In this document: piece after piece, positions 32,442-40,349 of the stretch
How positions within the stretch are numbered: position 1 is the first letter of the stretch
Layout of the letters: each line of letters begins with the position of its first letter
Source: Candidatus Zhuqueibacterota bacterium
Lineage (GTDB): Bacteria > Zhuqueibacterota > Zhuqueibacteria > Residuimicrobiales > Oceaniaggregativiventaceae
Direction: 5' to 3'
DNA length: 52,992 nucleotides
NCBI GenBank assembly: GCA_014728115.1
Contig: WJME01000305.1
Location: forward strand, 1-52,992
Program-made: the position numbers and the translations under genes
The notes under the pieces: generated by a model
What the model was told of the DNA's origin: nothing
Databases searched by the model: none
The model's input: only the letters and a program-made list of their open reading frames with translations

Positions 32442-33257
32442 ATGGGAATGATGATGAGACGAATAATTTTTACTCTAGGTGTGATGGCTCTCCTTGCAGG
32501 CTGCTCTTCAAACAAATTACCTTCTGATTTGGACGCAGATGAACGCATGAAAGCCGCTGTAGAATTTTTTGAAAAAGGCAAATATTTTGATGCCAAAACA
32601 CAATTCCGTATTCTGACCTTGAGCTACGGGGGAACCACTGTGGCTGACAAGGCTCAGTTTTACCTGGCCGAATGCCACTTTAATCTGAAAGAGTATATTT
32701 TGTCTGCTGCAGAGTACGAGCGTCTGATAAAGCTTTATCCCAGCTCGCAATATGTGGATGACGCTAAATATAAACTCGGACTCTCTTACTTTGAGCTTTC
32801 TCCCAAGTATTCACTCGACCAGGAATATACACAATTGGCTATTCAGCATTTTCAGGAATTCCTGGAAGAATACCACAACAGTGATCTGGTATCACAAGTC
32901 GAAAAAATGCTTTTGGAAACGCGAAACAAACTCGCACATAAAAAATATTCCTCAGCAGAACAGTACCGTAAAATGGGTGAATACCGGGCTGCCATTATTT
33001 ATTATAATATGGTATTGTCCGATTATTATGATACCGAATATGCTGCCAAGGCGCAATACTATGTGGGGGAATGTTATCGAAAACAAAAAGAGTATTCTGA
33101 TTCAGTCAGAGAATTTGCTCTCTTTATCGATAAATATCCCAAGCATGAATGGTTTCCTGACGCCCAAGAAAAATTAAAACAAGTCGAGCGTGAACTTCAG
33201 GAAGCAAAAGAAGAACAAGAGACTGTCACCGTACAAGAGAAACTCGTTGAAAAGTGA
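32442..33257 (+). CDS. bamD: Outer membrane assembly lipoprotein BamD
   Basis: BamD works with BamA to insert beta-barrel proteins. The 271-residue protein has a lipoprotein signal with lipobox Leu-Leu-Ala-Gly-Cys (Cys21). A string of TPR-like helices follows: Ala-x-x-Phe-Phe-Glu-Lys-Gly-Lys-Tyr near 44-53, Ala-x-Phe-Tyr-Leu-Ala-Glu-Cys near 71-78, Tyr-Lys-Leu-Gly-Leu-Ser-Tyr near 108-114, and a repeated Ala-Gln-Tyr-Tyr-Val-Gly-Glu-Cys near 206-213. It ends with a Glu-rich coil. The nadD GTG overlaps its stop by 4 bp. Confidence 0.92.
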   Translation: MGMMMRRIIFTLGVMALLAGCSSNKLPSDLDADERMKAAVEFFEKGKYFDAKTQFRILTLSYGGTTVADKAQFYLAECHFNLKEYILSAAEYERLIKLYPSSQYVDDAKYKLGLSYFELSPKYSLDQEYTQLAIQHFQEFLEEYHNSDLVSQVEKMLLETRNKLAHKKYSSAEQYRKMGEYRAAIIYYNMVLSDYYDTEYAAKAQYYVGECYRKQKEYSDSVREFALFIDKYPKHEWFPDAQEKLKQVERELQEAKEEQETVTVQEKLVEK

Positions 33258-33841
33258 AAGCAGCTTTTTTTGGTGGTTCCTTTGACCCAGTGCATATCGC
33301 CCACTTGATCGTAGCTGAACGTGTATATGAAGAATTGGGCCTGGATAAATTGTGGATGGTGCCTGCAGCACAATCTCCACACAAGACCGACAAACAGCCT
33401 GCTGCGGGCCATCATCGCATGGCCATGCTCGAGTTAGCTCTGCAAGGGCAAGATCATCTGGTTGCCAGTGATCTTGAACTCACACGCGGGGGAATCAGTT
33501 ACACGCTGGATACACTCGAGCAACTGTGGCGATTGCATGGAGATTCTTTGGAATGTCTCTATCTTGTAATTGGTGCTGATAATTTAGCCTCTTTCGCACA
33601 ATGGCACAAGCCTGAAGAAATATTAAAACTGGCTCACCTTGCCATTGTCGGTCGCCCGTCTTATCAACCAGATCTTCCACAGTTTGTCGATGCAAATCAG
33701 TGTGCGCGTGTCGACATCCCTCTCTGCGAAATCTCATCTTCTGAAATACGGCAACGGATCAAAGCTGGGGCCAGTTTTCGCTACCGTGTTCCTGATTCTG
33801 TGCATGATTATATTATCCGGCATAATCTGTATCGGTCATGA
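33254..33841 (+). CDS. nadD: Nicotinate-nucleotide adenylyltransferase
   Basis: NadD joins nicotinate mononucleotide with ATP to make deamido-NAD. The 195-residue Rossmann nucleotidyltransferase has the Gly-Gly-Ser-Phe-Asp-Pro-Val-His-Ile-Ala-His signature (7-17), an Arg-x-x-Met-x-x-Leu-Ala block, and the C-terminal Ile-Ser-Ser-Ser-Glu-Ile-Arg motif. The start is GTG, overlapping the bamD stop by four bases (GTGA), so translation is coupled. Confidence 0.95.
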   Translation: MKAAFFGGSFDPVHIAHLIVAERVYEELGLDKLWMVPAAQSPHKTDKQPAAGHHRMAMLELALQGQDHLVASDLELTRGGISYTLDTLEQLWRLHGDSLECLYLVIGADNLASFAQWHKPEEILKLAHLAIVGRPSYQPDLPQFVDANQCARVDIPLCEISSSEIRQRIKAGASFRYRVPDSVHDYIIRHNLYRS

Positions 33842-33859
33842 GCAAATGGGGAGAATGGA

Positions 33860-34996
33860 ATGCAACCGTTAAAAATTGCCCAGATATGCTCCTCTTCATC
33901 CTGGGGAGGGATGGAAATGCATGTCACACAATTGTCAACGGATCTGATCGATCGCGGCCATCATTGCATTGTATTTTGCTCCCCTAATAGTCCGCTTTAT
34001 AAAGATGCTATTGAACGCGGTATTGAAATCCGGACCTTTGCGCCCACAGGATATTTTTCTCCTCATTCCATATTGTCGCTCGCCAGGCACCTCGTCGCAG
34101 AAAAGATCGACATTGTCCACGCCCACTATTCCAGAGACCTCTGGTCTATTGTCCCGGCTTTGAAAAATATCCCTCTTGTTTTTATTAAACACATCGGTAC
34201 TCAGAAAGCCAAGCGAGATCCATTCCACAAGTGGATCTATAGCCGCGTCTGTAAAATGATCGCTATCTCCAAAGTCATCGCTGATAATCTGATTGCCACC
34301 CATCCTGTCTCGCCTGACAAAATTGAGGTATTACATCACGGCATCGATGTTCCTGACTATGACTCTGCTCTGCAGCAAAGAGCACAAACGAGATCACGGT
34401 TAGGATTTGATGAGTGTCATTTCGTGATCGGCAATATCGGACGGTTGCAAGTGGGAAAAGGCCACCTGGAATTTATCGAGATGGCTAAACAGATCCACAA
34501 AGCGTACCCGTATACCCGGTTTATGATCGTTGGGGAACCCACAAAGGGGGAAGAATTTCGCGCTCGTGTCATCTATGATGCCCTGGAGCAGAGCGGCCTC
34601 AGAAATGTGTTTGTGATGACCGGTTATCGCAAGGATGTTCCAAATTTACTCGCAGCCATGGATTGTTTTGTATTTCCTTCCCGGGCAGAGGCGTTTGGCC
34701 TTGTCGTTATCGAGGCGATGGCTGCGGGATTGCCTGTTGTCGCTTGTAAAAGCGATGGAATCCTCGATATCATCGAGGATGAAAGACAAGGTCTTCTCGT
34801 TCCCCCGCAAAATAGTCTTGCACTGGCAAAAGCAGTCGCATTTCTTGTTGAAAACGAGGAAAAACGCCACTATTATGCAATTCAGGCTCGTGAGCATGTA
34901 GAAAAGTATTTTTCCCGCACCCGGATGCTCGAAAGACTGGAAACCTTTTATAAAGAATGTTTGCAAAAGAGCAAGTCATCACATTTCATGCCATGA
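33860..34996 (+). CDS. Glycosyltransferase family 4 protein
   Basis: The 378-residue GT-B enzyme begins Leu-Lys-Ile-Ala-Gln-Ile-Cys and has the Gly-Gly-Met-Glu-Met-His-Val acceptor-side motif (about 16-22). His-Ala-His-Tyr-Ser is near 90, and the donor-domain E-x7-E is in AEAFGLVVIEAMAAGLPVVA. It resembles lipopolysaccharide or capsule GT4 enzymes, but donor and acceptor cannot be told. It follows nadD after 18 bp, perhaps on the same transcript. A weak terminator lies about 170 bp downstream. Confidence 0.87.
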   Translation: MQPLKIAQICSSSSWGGMEMHVTQLSTDLIDRGHHCIVFCSPNSPLYKDAIERGIEIRTFAPTGYFSPHSILSLARHLVAEKIDIVHAHYSRDLWSIVPALKNIPLVFIKHIGTQKAKRDPFHKWIYSRVCKMIAISKVIADNLIATHPVSPDKIEVLHHGIDVPDYDSALQQRAQTRSRLGFDECHFVIGNIGRLQVGKGHLEFIEMAKQIHKAYPYTRFMIVGEPTKGEEFRARVIYDALEQSGLRNVFVMTGYRKDVPNLLAAMDCFVFPSRAEAFGLVVIEAMAAGLPVVACKSDGILDIIEDERQGLLVPPQNSLALAKAVAFLVENEEKRHYYAIQAREHVEKYFSRTRMLERLETFYKECLQKSKSSHFMP

Positions 34997-35165
34997 GGGT
35001 TATTTTCTTTGGGTAATCATCACACCAACTCTAATTTCATCTTTTCCATAACTCTTCCGACTAGTTCGTGAATGCTTGAGAATTTTTCCTGTTATTTAGA
35101 TTCTTATTGCTTTATTGTGCAATATTGCGTATTGTTTTGAGCAGATTTGGCCAGTGATTGGACAT

Positions 35166-35192
35166 TTCAGAACGCCAGGTCTGAACGTTTTT
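35166..35192 (+). terminator. Possible weak intrinsic terminator
   Basis: A six-pair stem TTCAGA/TCTGAA (35166-35171 with 35180-35185) encloses an 8-nt loop and is followed by CG and a short T-run. It lies in the 270-bp gap between the glycosyltransferase and crp genes, which otherwise shows nothing clear. Confidence 0.4.
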
Positions 35193-35266
35193 CTTTCCGC
35201 AACTCGGAATTTTGCCTCTACATTACTATGACCGAATATTGGGTTGACTAATCCGGGAATCCAGCC

Positions 35267-35974
35267 ATGGCAGAAGAAAGAATCATCCGATTGATGAAAA
35301 ATGTTCCGTTATTCGCAAGAATGCCTGATTCAGATGTATCTCAGGTCGCAGATCAATGTGTGCGCCGGGAATGCTATCGGGATCAGGTTATTCTTGTCGA
35401 AGAAGATGTGGGACAAACCCTGTTTATTATCCTCAAAGGAACCGTTAAAATTACCCGTACCAGTGATGAAGGCCGAGAGGTCATTATCACCATTTTAAAA
35501 TCAGGTGATTTTTTTGGAGAACTGTCTCTTCTCGATGGAAAAGGACGCTCAGCCACAGTGGTTGCTATGGAGGAATCCGAACTTTTGACCCTGCGACGAA
35601 GTGAGTTTTTGCTGCTTTTGGAACGATATCCTCAATTATCCATCGAATTACTCAAGGTATTGGCAGCCCGTATACGCCAGTCAAATTTTCAAATCGAGAA
35701 TTTAACCATCCAGGATGCGATCGGCAGGGTTGGCGCCGCCTTGATTCATGTGGCAGAACAAACAGGATATCGGCGTGATGATGGCATGATCATTCCCAAG
35801 CTTCCGGTGCAACAGGATCTGGCCAATATGGCTGGCACCGCAAGAGAAACAATTTCCAGGATTATGGCCCACTTTGAAACTCGCGGTCTGATCAAGAGAG
35901 AAGGGCACCGGGTCATCATTGTCGATTTTGATCGTTTTAAACGCGATTACCGGAAAGGTGGCGTGAAGGTGTGA
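35267..35974 (+). CDS. Crp/Fnr-family transcriptional regulator
   Basis: The 235-residue regulator has a cyclic-nucleotide-binding beta-roll (about 15-130) with the phosphate-binding-cassette position Phe-Phe-Gly-Glu-Leu-Ser-Leu-Leu-Asp-Gly-Lys-Gly-Arg-Ser-Ala-Thr (about 83-98). This keeps the Gly-Glu...Arg-Ser/Thr-Ala features of cAMP binders. A dimer helix follows, then a winged helix-turn-helix with Gln-Asp-Leu-Ala-Asn-Met-Ala-Gly-Thr-Ala-Arg-Glu-Thr-Ile-Ser-Arg. There are no Fnr cysteines in the N-terminus. It overlaps by four bases the gene for a CYTH adenylate-cyclase-like protein, which suggests a cAMP-linked pair. Confidence 0.92.
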   Translation: MAEERIIRLMKNVPLFARMPDSDVSQVADQCVRRECYRDQVILVEEDVGQTLFIILKGTVKITRTSDEGREVIITILKSGDFFGELSLLDGKGRSATVVAMEESELLTLRRSEFLLLLERYPQLSIELLKVLAARIRQSNFQIENLTIQDAIGRVGAALIHVAEQTGYRRDDGMIIPKLPVQQDLANMAGTARETISRIMAHFETRGLIKREGHRVIIVDFDRFKRDYRKGGVKV

Positions 35975-36489
35975 AAAATCTCGAACTCAAGGTCAAACTG
36001 AGATCCTTTGATGATATTCATATCAACTTGCAAAAACTCAAGGCCGAATATCAGTGGACAAGACACCAGATCGATCACTATTTTCAGGTTCCACAGGGCC
36101 GTCTTAAAATCCGCCTGCAAGATCATTCTCCTGCCGAGCTGGTCAGCTATCTCAGGCCCGATCAACCGGATATGAAATTAAGCAACTATTCGATTTTTCC
36201 TCATGAAAATCCAGAGTTGTTAATCCAAACCCTGTCGCTCTGTTTACCTCTCTCTGTCAAGATAGAAAAAATGCGATCTTTATATCTCTGGAAAAATGTA
36301 CGCATTCATTTGGATGATGTAAAACATTTGGGATTTTTTCTGGAATTCGAGGCAGTCGAATCTCCTGAATATATCCTGCAAGAGAATGAAAATCATCTCA
36401 CCTTTTTAATCGATAGACTGAATCTAAATCACAAAGATTTTGTGCAAGTGGGATATCATGATCTTTTAATGAATCAGAATAATCATTGA
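35971..36489 (+). CDS. CYTH-domain protein (class IV adenylate cyclase / thiamine-triphosphatase-like)
   Basis: CYTH proteins fold into a beta-tunnel that binds triphosphates; bacterial members include class IV adenylate cyclase (CyaB), triphosphatases and polyphosphate-binding proteins. The 172 residues show the N-terminal Leu-Glu-Leu-Lys-Val-Lys strand (Glu5, Lys7, Lys9; the classical E-x-E-x-K has Lys in place of the second Glu). Asp-His-Tyr-Phe...Gly-Arg-Leu-Lys-Ile-Arg is near 35-48, Tyr-Leu-Arg near 60, and Ile-Glu-Lys-Met-Arg and Val-Arg-Ile-His-Leu-Asp-Asp-Val near 96-116. Phe-Leu-Glu-Phe-Glu closes the tunnel. The GTG start overlaps the crp stop by 4 bp, so translation is coupled. 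Cyclase activity is inference from context. Confidence 0.82.
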   Translation: MKNLELKVKLRSFDDIHINLQKLKAEYQWTRHQIDHYFQVPQGRLKIRLQDHSPAELVSYLRPDQPDMKLSNYSIFPHENPELLIQTLSLCLPLSVKIEKMRSLYLWKNVRIHLDDVKHLGFFLEFEAVESPEYILQENENHLTFLIDRLNLNHKDFVQVGYHDLLMNQNNH

Positions 36490-36547
36490 CAGACGAGTAA
36501 TCATTTTGTAAATTATGTCCTGAATTTATAAAGATATGGAGAGTTTT

Positions 36548-37180
36548 ATGGCAGATTTACAACAACTGGCAGATGCGGTCATCAGCGGGCAAGCTCCCAA
36601 AGTAGAAGAATTGACAACAGAAGCCTTGGATCAAGGCGTATCTCCAACAGACGTCCTGAATAAAGGACTCATCGCAGGGATGCAGGTTGTAGGCGTTAAA
36701 TTTAAAAACAATGAATTTTATGTTCCCGAAGTGCTTATCGCCGCCCGGGCTATGAAGGCGGGAATGAAAATTTTACGTCCTAAATTAGCCGAAAGCGGTA
36801 TAGAACCCGCCGGCAGGTTTGTGATTGGGACGGTTACAGGTGATTTGCATGATATCGGAAAAAATCTGGTGTCGATGATGATCGAAGGTGCCGGATATGA
36901 AGTGATCGACCTGGGAGTAGATGTCGCACCTAACACGTTTATTGAGGCTGTCAAAGACCATCAGCCTGTGGCTATTGGCATGTCTGCTCTCCTGACGACC
37001 ACTATGGTTAATATGAAAAAAACCATAGAAGCGTTTGAAAATGACGGCATGCGTGATCAGGTAAAGATACTCGTAGGCGGTGCTCCCCTGACAGACGATT
37101 ATGCAAGAGAGATCGGTGCAGATGGCTATGCCCCTGATGCTGCCAGCGCCGTAGAGCTATTGGAGCAATTTAATTCTTGA
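36548..37180 (+). CDS. Corrinoid (B12-binding) methyl-carrier protein
   Basis: The 210-residue protein has the two-part corrinoid-protein layout. A helical cap (about 1-85) is rich in the Leu-x-x-Gly-Met-x-x-Val-Gly pattern. A Rossmann B12-binding domain follows, with the signature Asp-Leu-His-Asp-Ile-Gly-Lys-Asn near 100-107; its His is the lower cobalt ligand. Ser-Ala-Leu-Leu-Thr-Thr and Val-Gly-Gly-Ala-Pro complete it. Such proteins shuttle methyl groups between methyltransferases (MtaC/MtbC type). No methyltransferase or activating ATPase is nearby. ATG 36548 is preferred over ATG 36536, which lies in the ribosome site GGAGAG. Confidence 0.92.
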   Translation: MADLQQLADAVISGQAPKVEELTTEALDQGVSPTDVLNKGLIAGMQVVGVKFKNNEFYVPEVLIAARAMKAGMKILRPKLAESGIEPAGRFVIGTVTGDLHDIGKNLVSMMIEGAGYEVIDLGVDVAPNTFIEAVKDHQPVAIGMSALLTTTMVNMKKTIEAFENDGMRDQVKILVGGAPLTDDYAREIGADGYAPDAASAVELLEQFNS

Positions 37181-37249
37181 ATCAGAGCCTTTTCGAGAAA
37201 CACATTATTCCGTAAATACACTCTCTTTTGATTAAACACAGGATCAGAT

Positions 37250-38332
37250 GTGACCAATCAGGAATTTGATCTATTTGTCCCCGGACGATTGTGTCTTTTT
37301 GGCGAACATTCAGACTGGGCTGGCGGCTATCGTCGAATCGATGCAAAAATTCATAAAGGATACTGCATCATCGTCGGAACCAACCAGGGAATCCATGCAA
37401 AAGTCAAGGCCCATCCCAGCAAGTTGGTTATCAAAAGTACCTTGCCTGATGGCAAGGTTTTGGGCCCTCATGAGATCGATATGGAACCCCAGACCCTTCT
37501 CAGAATTGCCGAAGAAGGCGGATTTTATAGCTATACCGCAGGTGTTGCCTATTATGTACTCTGTCATTATAATGTTAAAGGACTGATTATTGACAGCTAT
37601 TGCATGGATCTGCCTATTCGCAAGGGATTATCCTCCTCTGCTGCCAATAACGTCCTGGTCGCCAGAGCCTTTAATAAACTTTACGATCTTAAACTCACCA
37701 CCCGGGGTGAGATGGAAATCGCCTATCAGGGCGAGATCATTACCCCTTCTCGTTGTGGACGTATGGACCAGGCATGTGCTTATGGGGGAACCCCCGTACA
37801 CATGATATTCGATGGTGACAAGCTCGAAATTGAAGAAATCTATCCTCCCAAAGAGATCTATATGGTCATTGCCGATCTCAAAGCAGGAAAGGATACGCAA
37901 AAGATTCTTGCCGATTTGAATGCTTGTTATCCGGCCAGCGGAGGTAAAATCGGCACAGATGTGCGGTATTATTTAGGCCCTGTCAATAAGGATATTGTCT
38001 CACGGGCACGTAGCATTTTACAAAAAGGCGATGCCTCACAAATTGGATCCATGATGACCGAATCACAACGCTTTTTTGATTTGTTTATGGCTCCGGCTTG
38101 TCCCGAAGAATTATTGTCTCCTAAACTACATTTTGTGCTCAGCAGTCCTGAACTGGCCCCTTTTATTTTCGGGGGCAAAGGAGTGGGGTCTCAGGGCGAT
38201 GGGTGTGCACAGTTTGTCGCCCGGGGCAAAAAAGAACAGCAACAGTTGATCGAACAACTGGAAGAAATGGAGCTTGAAGCCTATCCTTTGACGATTGCAG
38301 CTCAAGTTCCGCCCAATTCCAAAAACAAATAA
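37250..38332 (+). CDS. GHMP-family kinase (galactokinase-like sugar kinase)
   Basis: The 360-residue GHMP kinase has all three family motifs. Near the N-terminus, Pro-Gly-Arg-Leu-Cys-Leu-Phe-Gly-Glu-His-Ser-Asp-Trp (10-22) is close to the galactokinase substrate loop. The ATP-binding Pro-Ile-Arg-Lys-Gly-Leu-Ser-Ser-Ser-Ala-Ala (about 122-132) and the C-terminal Gly-Gly-Lys-Gly-Val-Gly-Ser-Gln-Gly-Asp-Gly (about 303-313) follow. It likely phosphorylates a sugar at C1 or a related small molecule, and substrate identity is open. The start is GTG. A HAD phosphatase and a sugar-type aminotransferase follow, hinting at one sugar pathway. Confidence 0.85.
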   Translation: MTNQEFDLFVPGRLCLFGEHSDWAGGYRRIDAKIHKGYCIIVGTNQGIHAKVKAHPSKLVIKSTLPDGKVLGPHEIDMEPQTLLRIAEEGGFYSYTAGVAYYVLCHYNVKGLIIDSYCMDLPIRKGLSSSAANNVLVARAFNKLYDLKLTTRGEMEIAYQGEIITPSRCGRMDQACAYGGTPVHMIFDGDKLEIEEIYPPKEIYMVIADLKAGKDTQKILADLNACYPASGGKIGTDVRYYLGPVNKDIVSRARSILQKGDASQIGSMMTESQRFFDLFMAPACPEELLSPKLHFVLSSPELAPFIFGGKGVGSQGDGCAQFVARGKKEQQQLIEQLEEMELEAYPLTIAAQVPPNSKNK

Positions 38333-38345
38333 AATAAGAAGATTC

Positions 38346-38969
38346 ATGGCTTTAAAATCATTGACCGTAAAGGTCGTATTTTTTGATATCGGGGGAGTTT
38401 TGGTGCATGTAGACAAAATGCGGATGCGCCAAAATCTCATGAGCCTGACCGCTCTGGATGAAATTGAATTTGCACAAGTGTTGGAAAAATCCAATTCATT
38501 CCATAAAGGCTTTGATAAAGGAATGATCCAGCCTCCCGAGCTCTATGAGCGATTTTCTGATTTGGTCGAAAAAGAGTTTACCTATGCAGATTTTGTCAAA
38601 GCCTATACCGATCTTTTTGAACTGAATGAACCGGTCATGGAGCTCGCAAAAAGTCTTAAAAAAAATGCTTTCATATCCATCATTTCCAACACCGATCCCT
38701 TGCATTACAAAAGGATCGATGATGATTATGGCCTGAGCAACTGGTTCGAAAATCCGATCCTTTCTTATGAACACAGAGTCGTCAAACCCTCCAAAGAAAT
38801 TTATTCAGCAGCCATCGATGCCTTTGGTATCGATGCTTCGGATGCTCTCTTTGTGGACGATCTGGCTGAAAATGTTCAGGCCGCACAAGAGTTTGGCATG
38901 GAAGGGATTGTCTATGACCATTGTAAACAGCTGGAAAAAGAGTTGTTGAAATATATCCGGCTTGAATGA
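38346..38969 (+). CDS. HAD-superfamily hydrolase (YihX/glucose-1-phosphatase-like)
   Basis: The 207-residue HAD protein has motif I Phe-Phe-Asp-Ile-Gly-Gly-Val (nucleophile Asp14). The usual second Asp is Gly, as in YihX-type phosphatases. Motif II is Ile-Ile-Ser-Asn-Thr-Asp, motif III is a Lys in Val-Val-Lys-Pro, and motif IV is Phe-Val-Asp-Asp-Leu-Ala-Glu-Asn, with a helical cap between. A sugar-phosphate substrate is likely from the neighbours. The frame extends to 38295 inside the kinase gene; ATG 38346 starts after the kinase stop. Confidence 0.85.
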   Translation: MALKSLTVKVVFFDIGGVLVHVDKMRMRQNLMSLTALDEIEFAQVLEKSNSFHKGFDKGMIQPPELYERFSDLVEKEFTYADFVKAYTDLFELNEPVMELAKSLKKNAFISIISNTDPLHYKRIDDDYGLSNWFENPILSYEHRVVKPSKEIYSAAIDAFGIDASDALFVDDLAENVQAAQEFGMEGIVYDHCKQLEKELLKYIRLE

Positions 38970-39017
38970 ACACCTATTGATTATTTAAATATCCAGACAC
39001 ATAGTTGGGAGTCTCTT

Positions 39018-40241
39018 ATGTCAACATTAGCTATCAAGGGGGGAAACCCTGTCCGTACAGCTGCTTTTCCGGTTTGGCCGGTTTTTGGGGATAAAGAAAC
39101 TCAGGCTCTGACCGAGGTCGTAAAAAGCGGAACCTGGGGAAGCCTGAACGGCAAAAAAACAACCGAATTTGAAGAAAAATATGCGGCTTTGCAAGATGCC
39201 CGCCACGGAATTTTGCTCAATAGCGGTACGACGGCCTTGCAGATTGCCCTAAAAGCCGCTGATGTGCCTGCCGGATCAGAAGTGATTGTGCCTGCCTATA
39301 CGTTCATTGCCACAGCGACAGCTGTGATTGAAATGCAATGCATCCCTATTTTTGTGGATGTTGAACCCGATACCTTTAATATCGATCCTGAAAAGGTCAA
39401 GGATGCGATCACGGACAAAACCGCTGCAATCATGCCGGTTCACTTTGCCGGACGCCCTGCAAATATGGATGAGATTATGGCGATTGCAGGCGAACATCGT
39501 CTCAAAGTGATCGAAGATGCTGCACAGGCCTGGGGAGCCAAGTGGAACGGACGAGGGGTTGGCGCGATAGGCGATGCCGGGACGTTCAGCTTTCAATCTT
39601 CGAAAAATATCAATGCCGGTGAAGGAGGGATCATCGTCACCAATGATGATATGGTCGCAAAGATGGCTCGCTCCCATATCAACTGCGGCCGTAGCGATGA
39701 TGGAATGTGGTATGAACATTTTTATTTTGGCGGTAATTATCGCATTACCGAATTTCAGTCTGCTGTGCTGTTGGCACAGTTGGAACGATATCCTGAATTA
39801 CACAAAGTCAGGCTCGAAAATCTGCAATTTTTAAATTCTTCCCTGGCTTCAATCCCAGGGATAAACCTATGTAAAGATGATGACCGGATTGCTCACCATG
39901 CTTCGCATTTATTTGTGTTCCGTTATGATGCCAAAGAATTCAATGATGCCCCTAAAACGCGGTTCATCGAGGCCATGCGTGAGGAAGGAATTCCTGCCAG
40001 TCCCGGCTATCCCATGCCCTTATATGAGCAACCGGTGTTCCGAAAGAAAGCATTTGGGCCGCGCGGTAAAACCATCGATCTGCCCGTGGATTATGCCTCT
40101 TTTGATTGCCCGGTTTCTGATCGTCTGTGTAAAGACGAAGGCATTTGGTTTACTCAGAATACGCTTTTGGGATCCACAAAAGACATGCAAGATATTGTGG
40201 ATGCCATCACCAAAATCAGTGAACATTCTGACGAACTTTAG
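39018..40241 (+). CDS. DegT/DnrJ/EryC1/StrS-family aminotransferase
   Basis: PLP enzymes of this family aminate keto-sugars or keto-cyclitols for surface glycans and natural products. The 407-residue protein has Leu-Asn-Ser-Gly-Thr-Thr-Ala-Leu (67-74) for PLP phosphate, Val-Pro-Ala-Tyr-Thr-Phe, Glu-Asp-Ala-Ala-Gln-Ala (166-171) with the ring-stacking and pyridine-N contacts, and the Schiff-base Lys196 in Ser-Phe-Gln-Ser-Ser-Lys-Asn. Tyr-Arg-Ile-Thr-Glu-Phe-Gln marks the C-terminal half. It follows a GHMP kinase and a HAD phosphatase. Substrate is not determined. Confidence 0.92.
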   Translation: MSTLAIKGGNPVRTAAFPVWPVFGDKETQALTEVVKSGTWGSLNGKKTTEFEEKYAALQDARHGILLNSGTTALQIALKAADVPAGSEVIVPAYTFIATATAVIEMQCIPIFVDVEPDTFNIDPEKVKDAITDKTAAIMPVHFAGRPANMDEIMAIAGEHRLKVIEDAAQAWGAKWNGRGVGAIGDAGTFSFQSSKNINAGEGGIIVTNDDMVAKMARSHINCGRSDDGMWYEHFYFGGNYRITEFQSAVLLAQLERYPELHKVRLENLQFLNSSLASIPGINLCKDDDRIAHHASHLFVFRYDAKEFNDAPKTRFIEAMREEGIPASPGYPMPLYEQPVFRKKAFGPRGKTIDLPVDYASFDCPVSDRLCKDEGIWFTQNTLLGSTKDMQDIVDAITKISEHSDEL

Positions 40242-40280
40242 ATTTTATCCAAAGGTTGGGACTCTGGTTTAATATCGATA

Positions 40281-40304
40281 CTGCCCGTGTGCATGCATGG
40301 GCAG
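40281..40304 (+). terminator. Hairpin after the aminotransferase gene, possible terminator
   Basis: A 9-bp stem CTGCCCGTG/CATGGGCAG (one G-T pair) encloses loop TGCATG. Only a short interrupted T-run follows, so termination is uncertain. Confidence 0.4.
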
Positions 40305-40349
40305 CATACTTTATTCTCCCTGACTTGATTTTGAAGAACAGGAGGGTTT

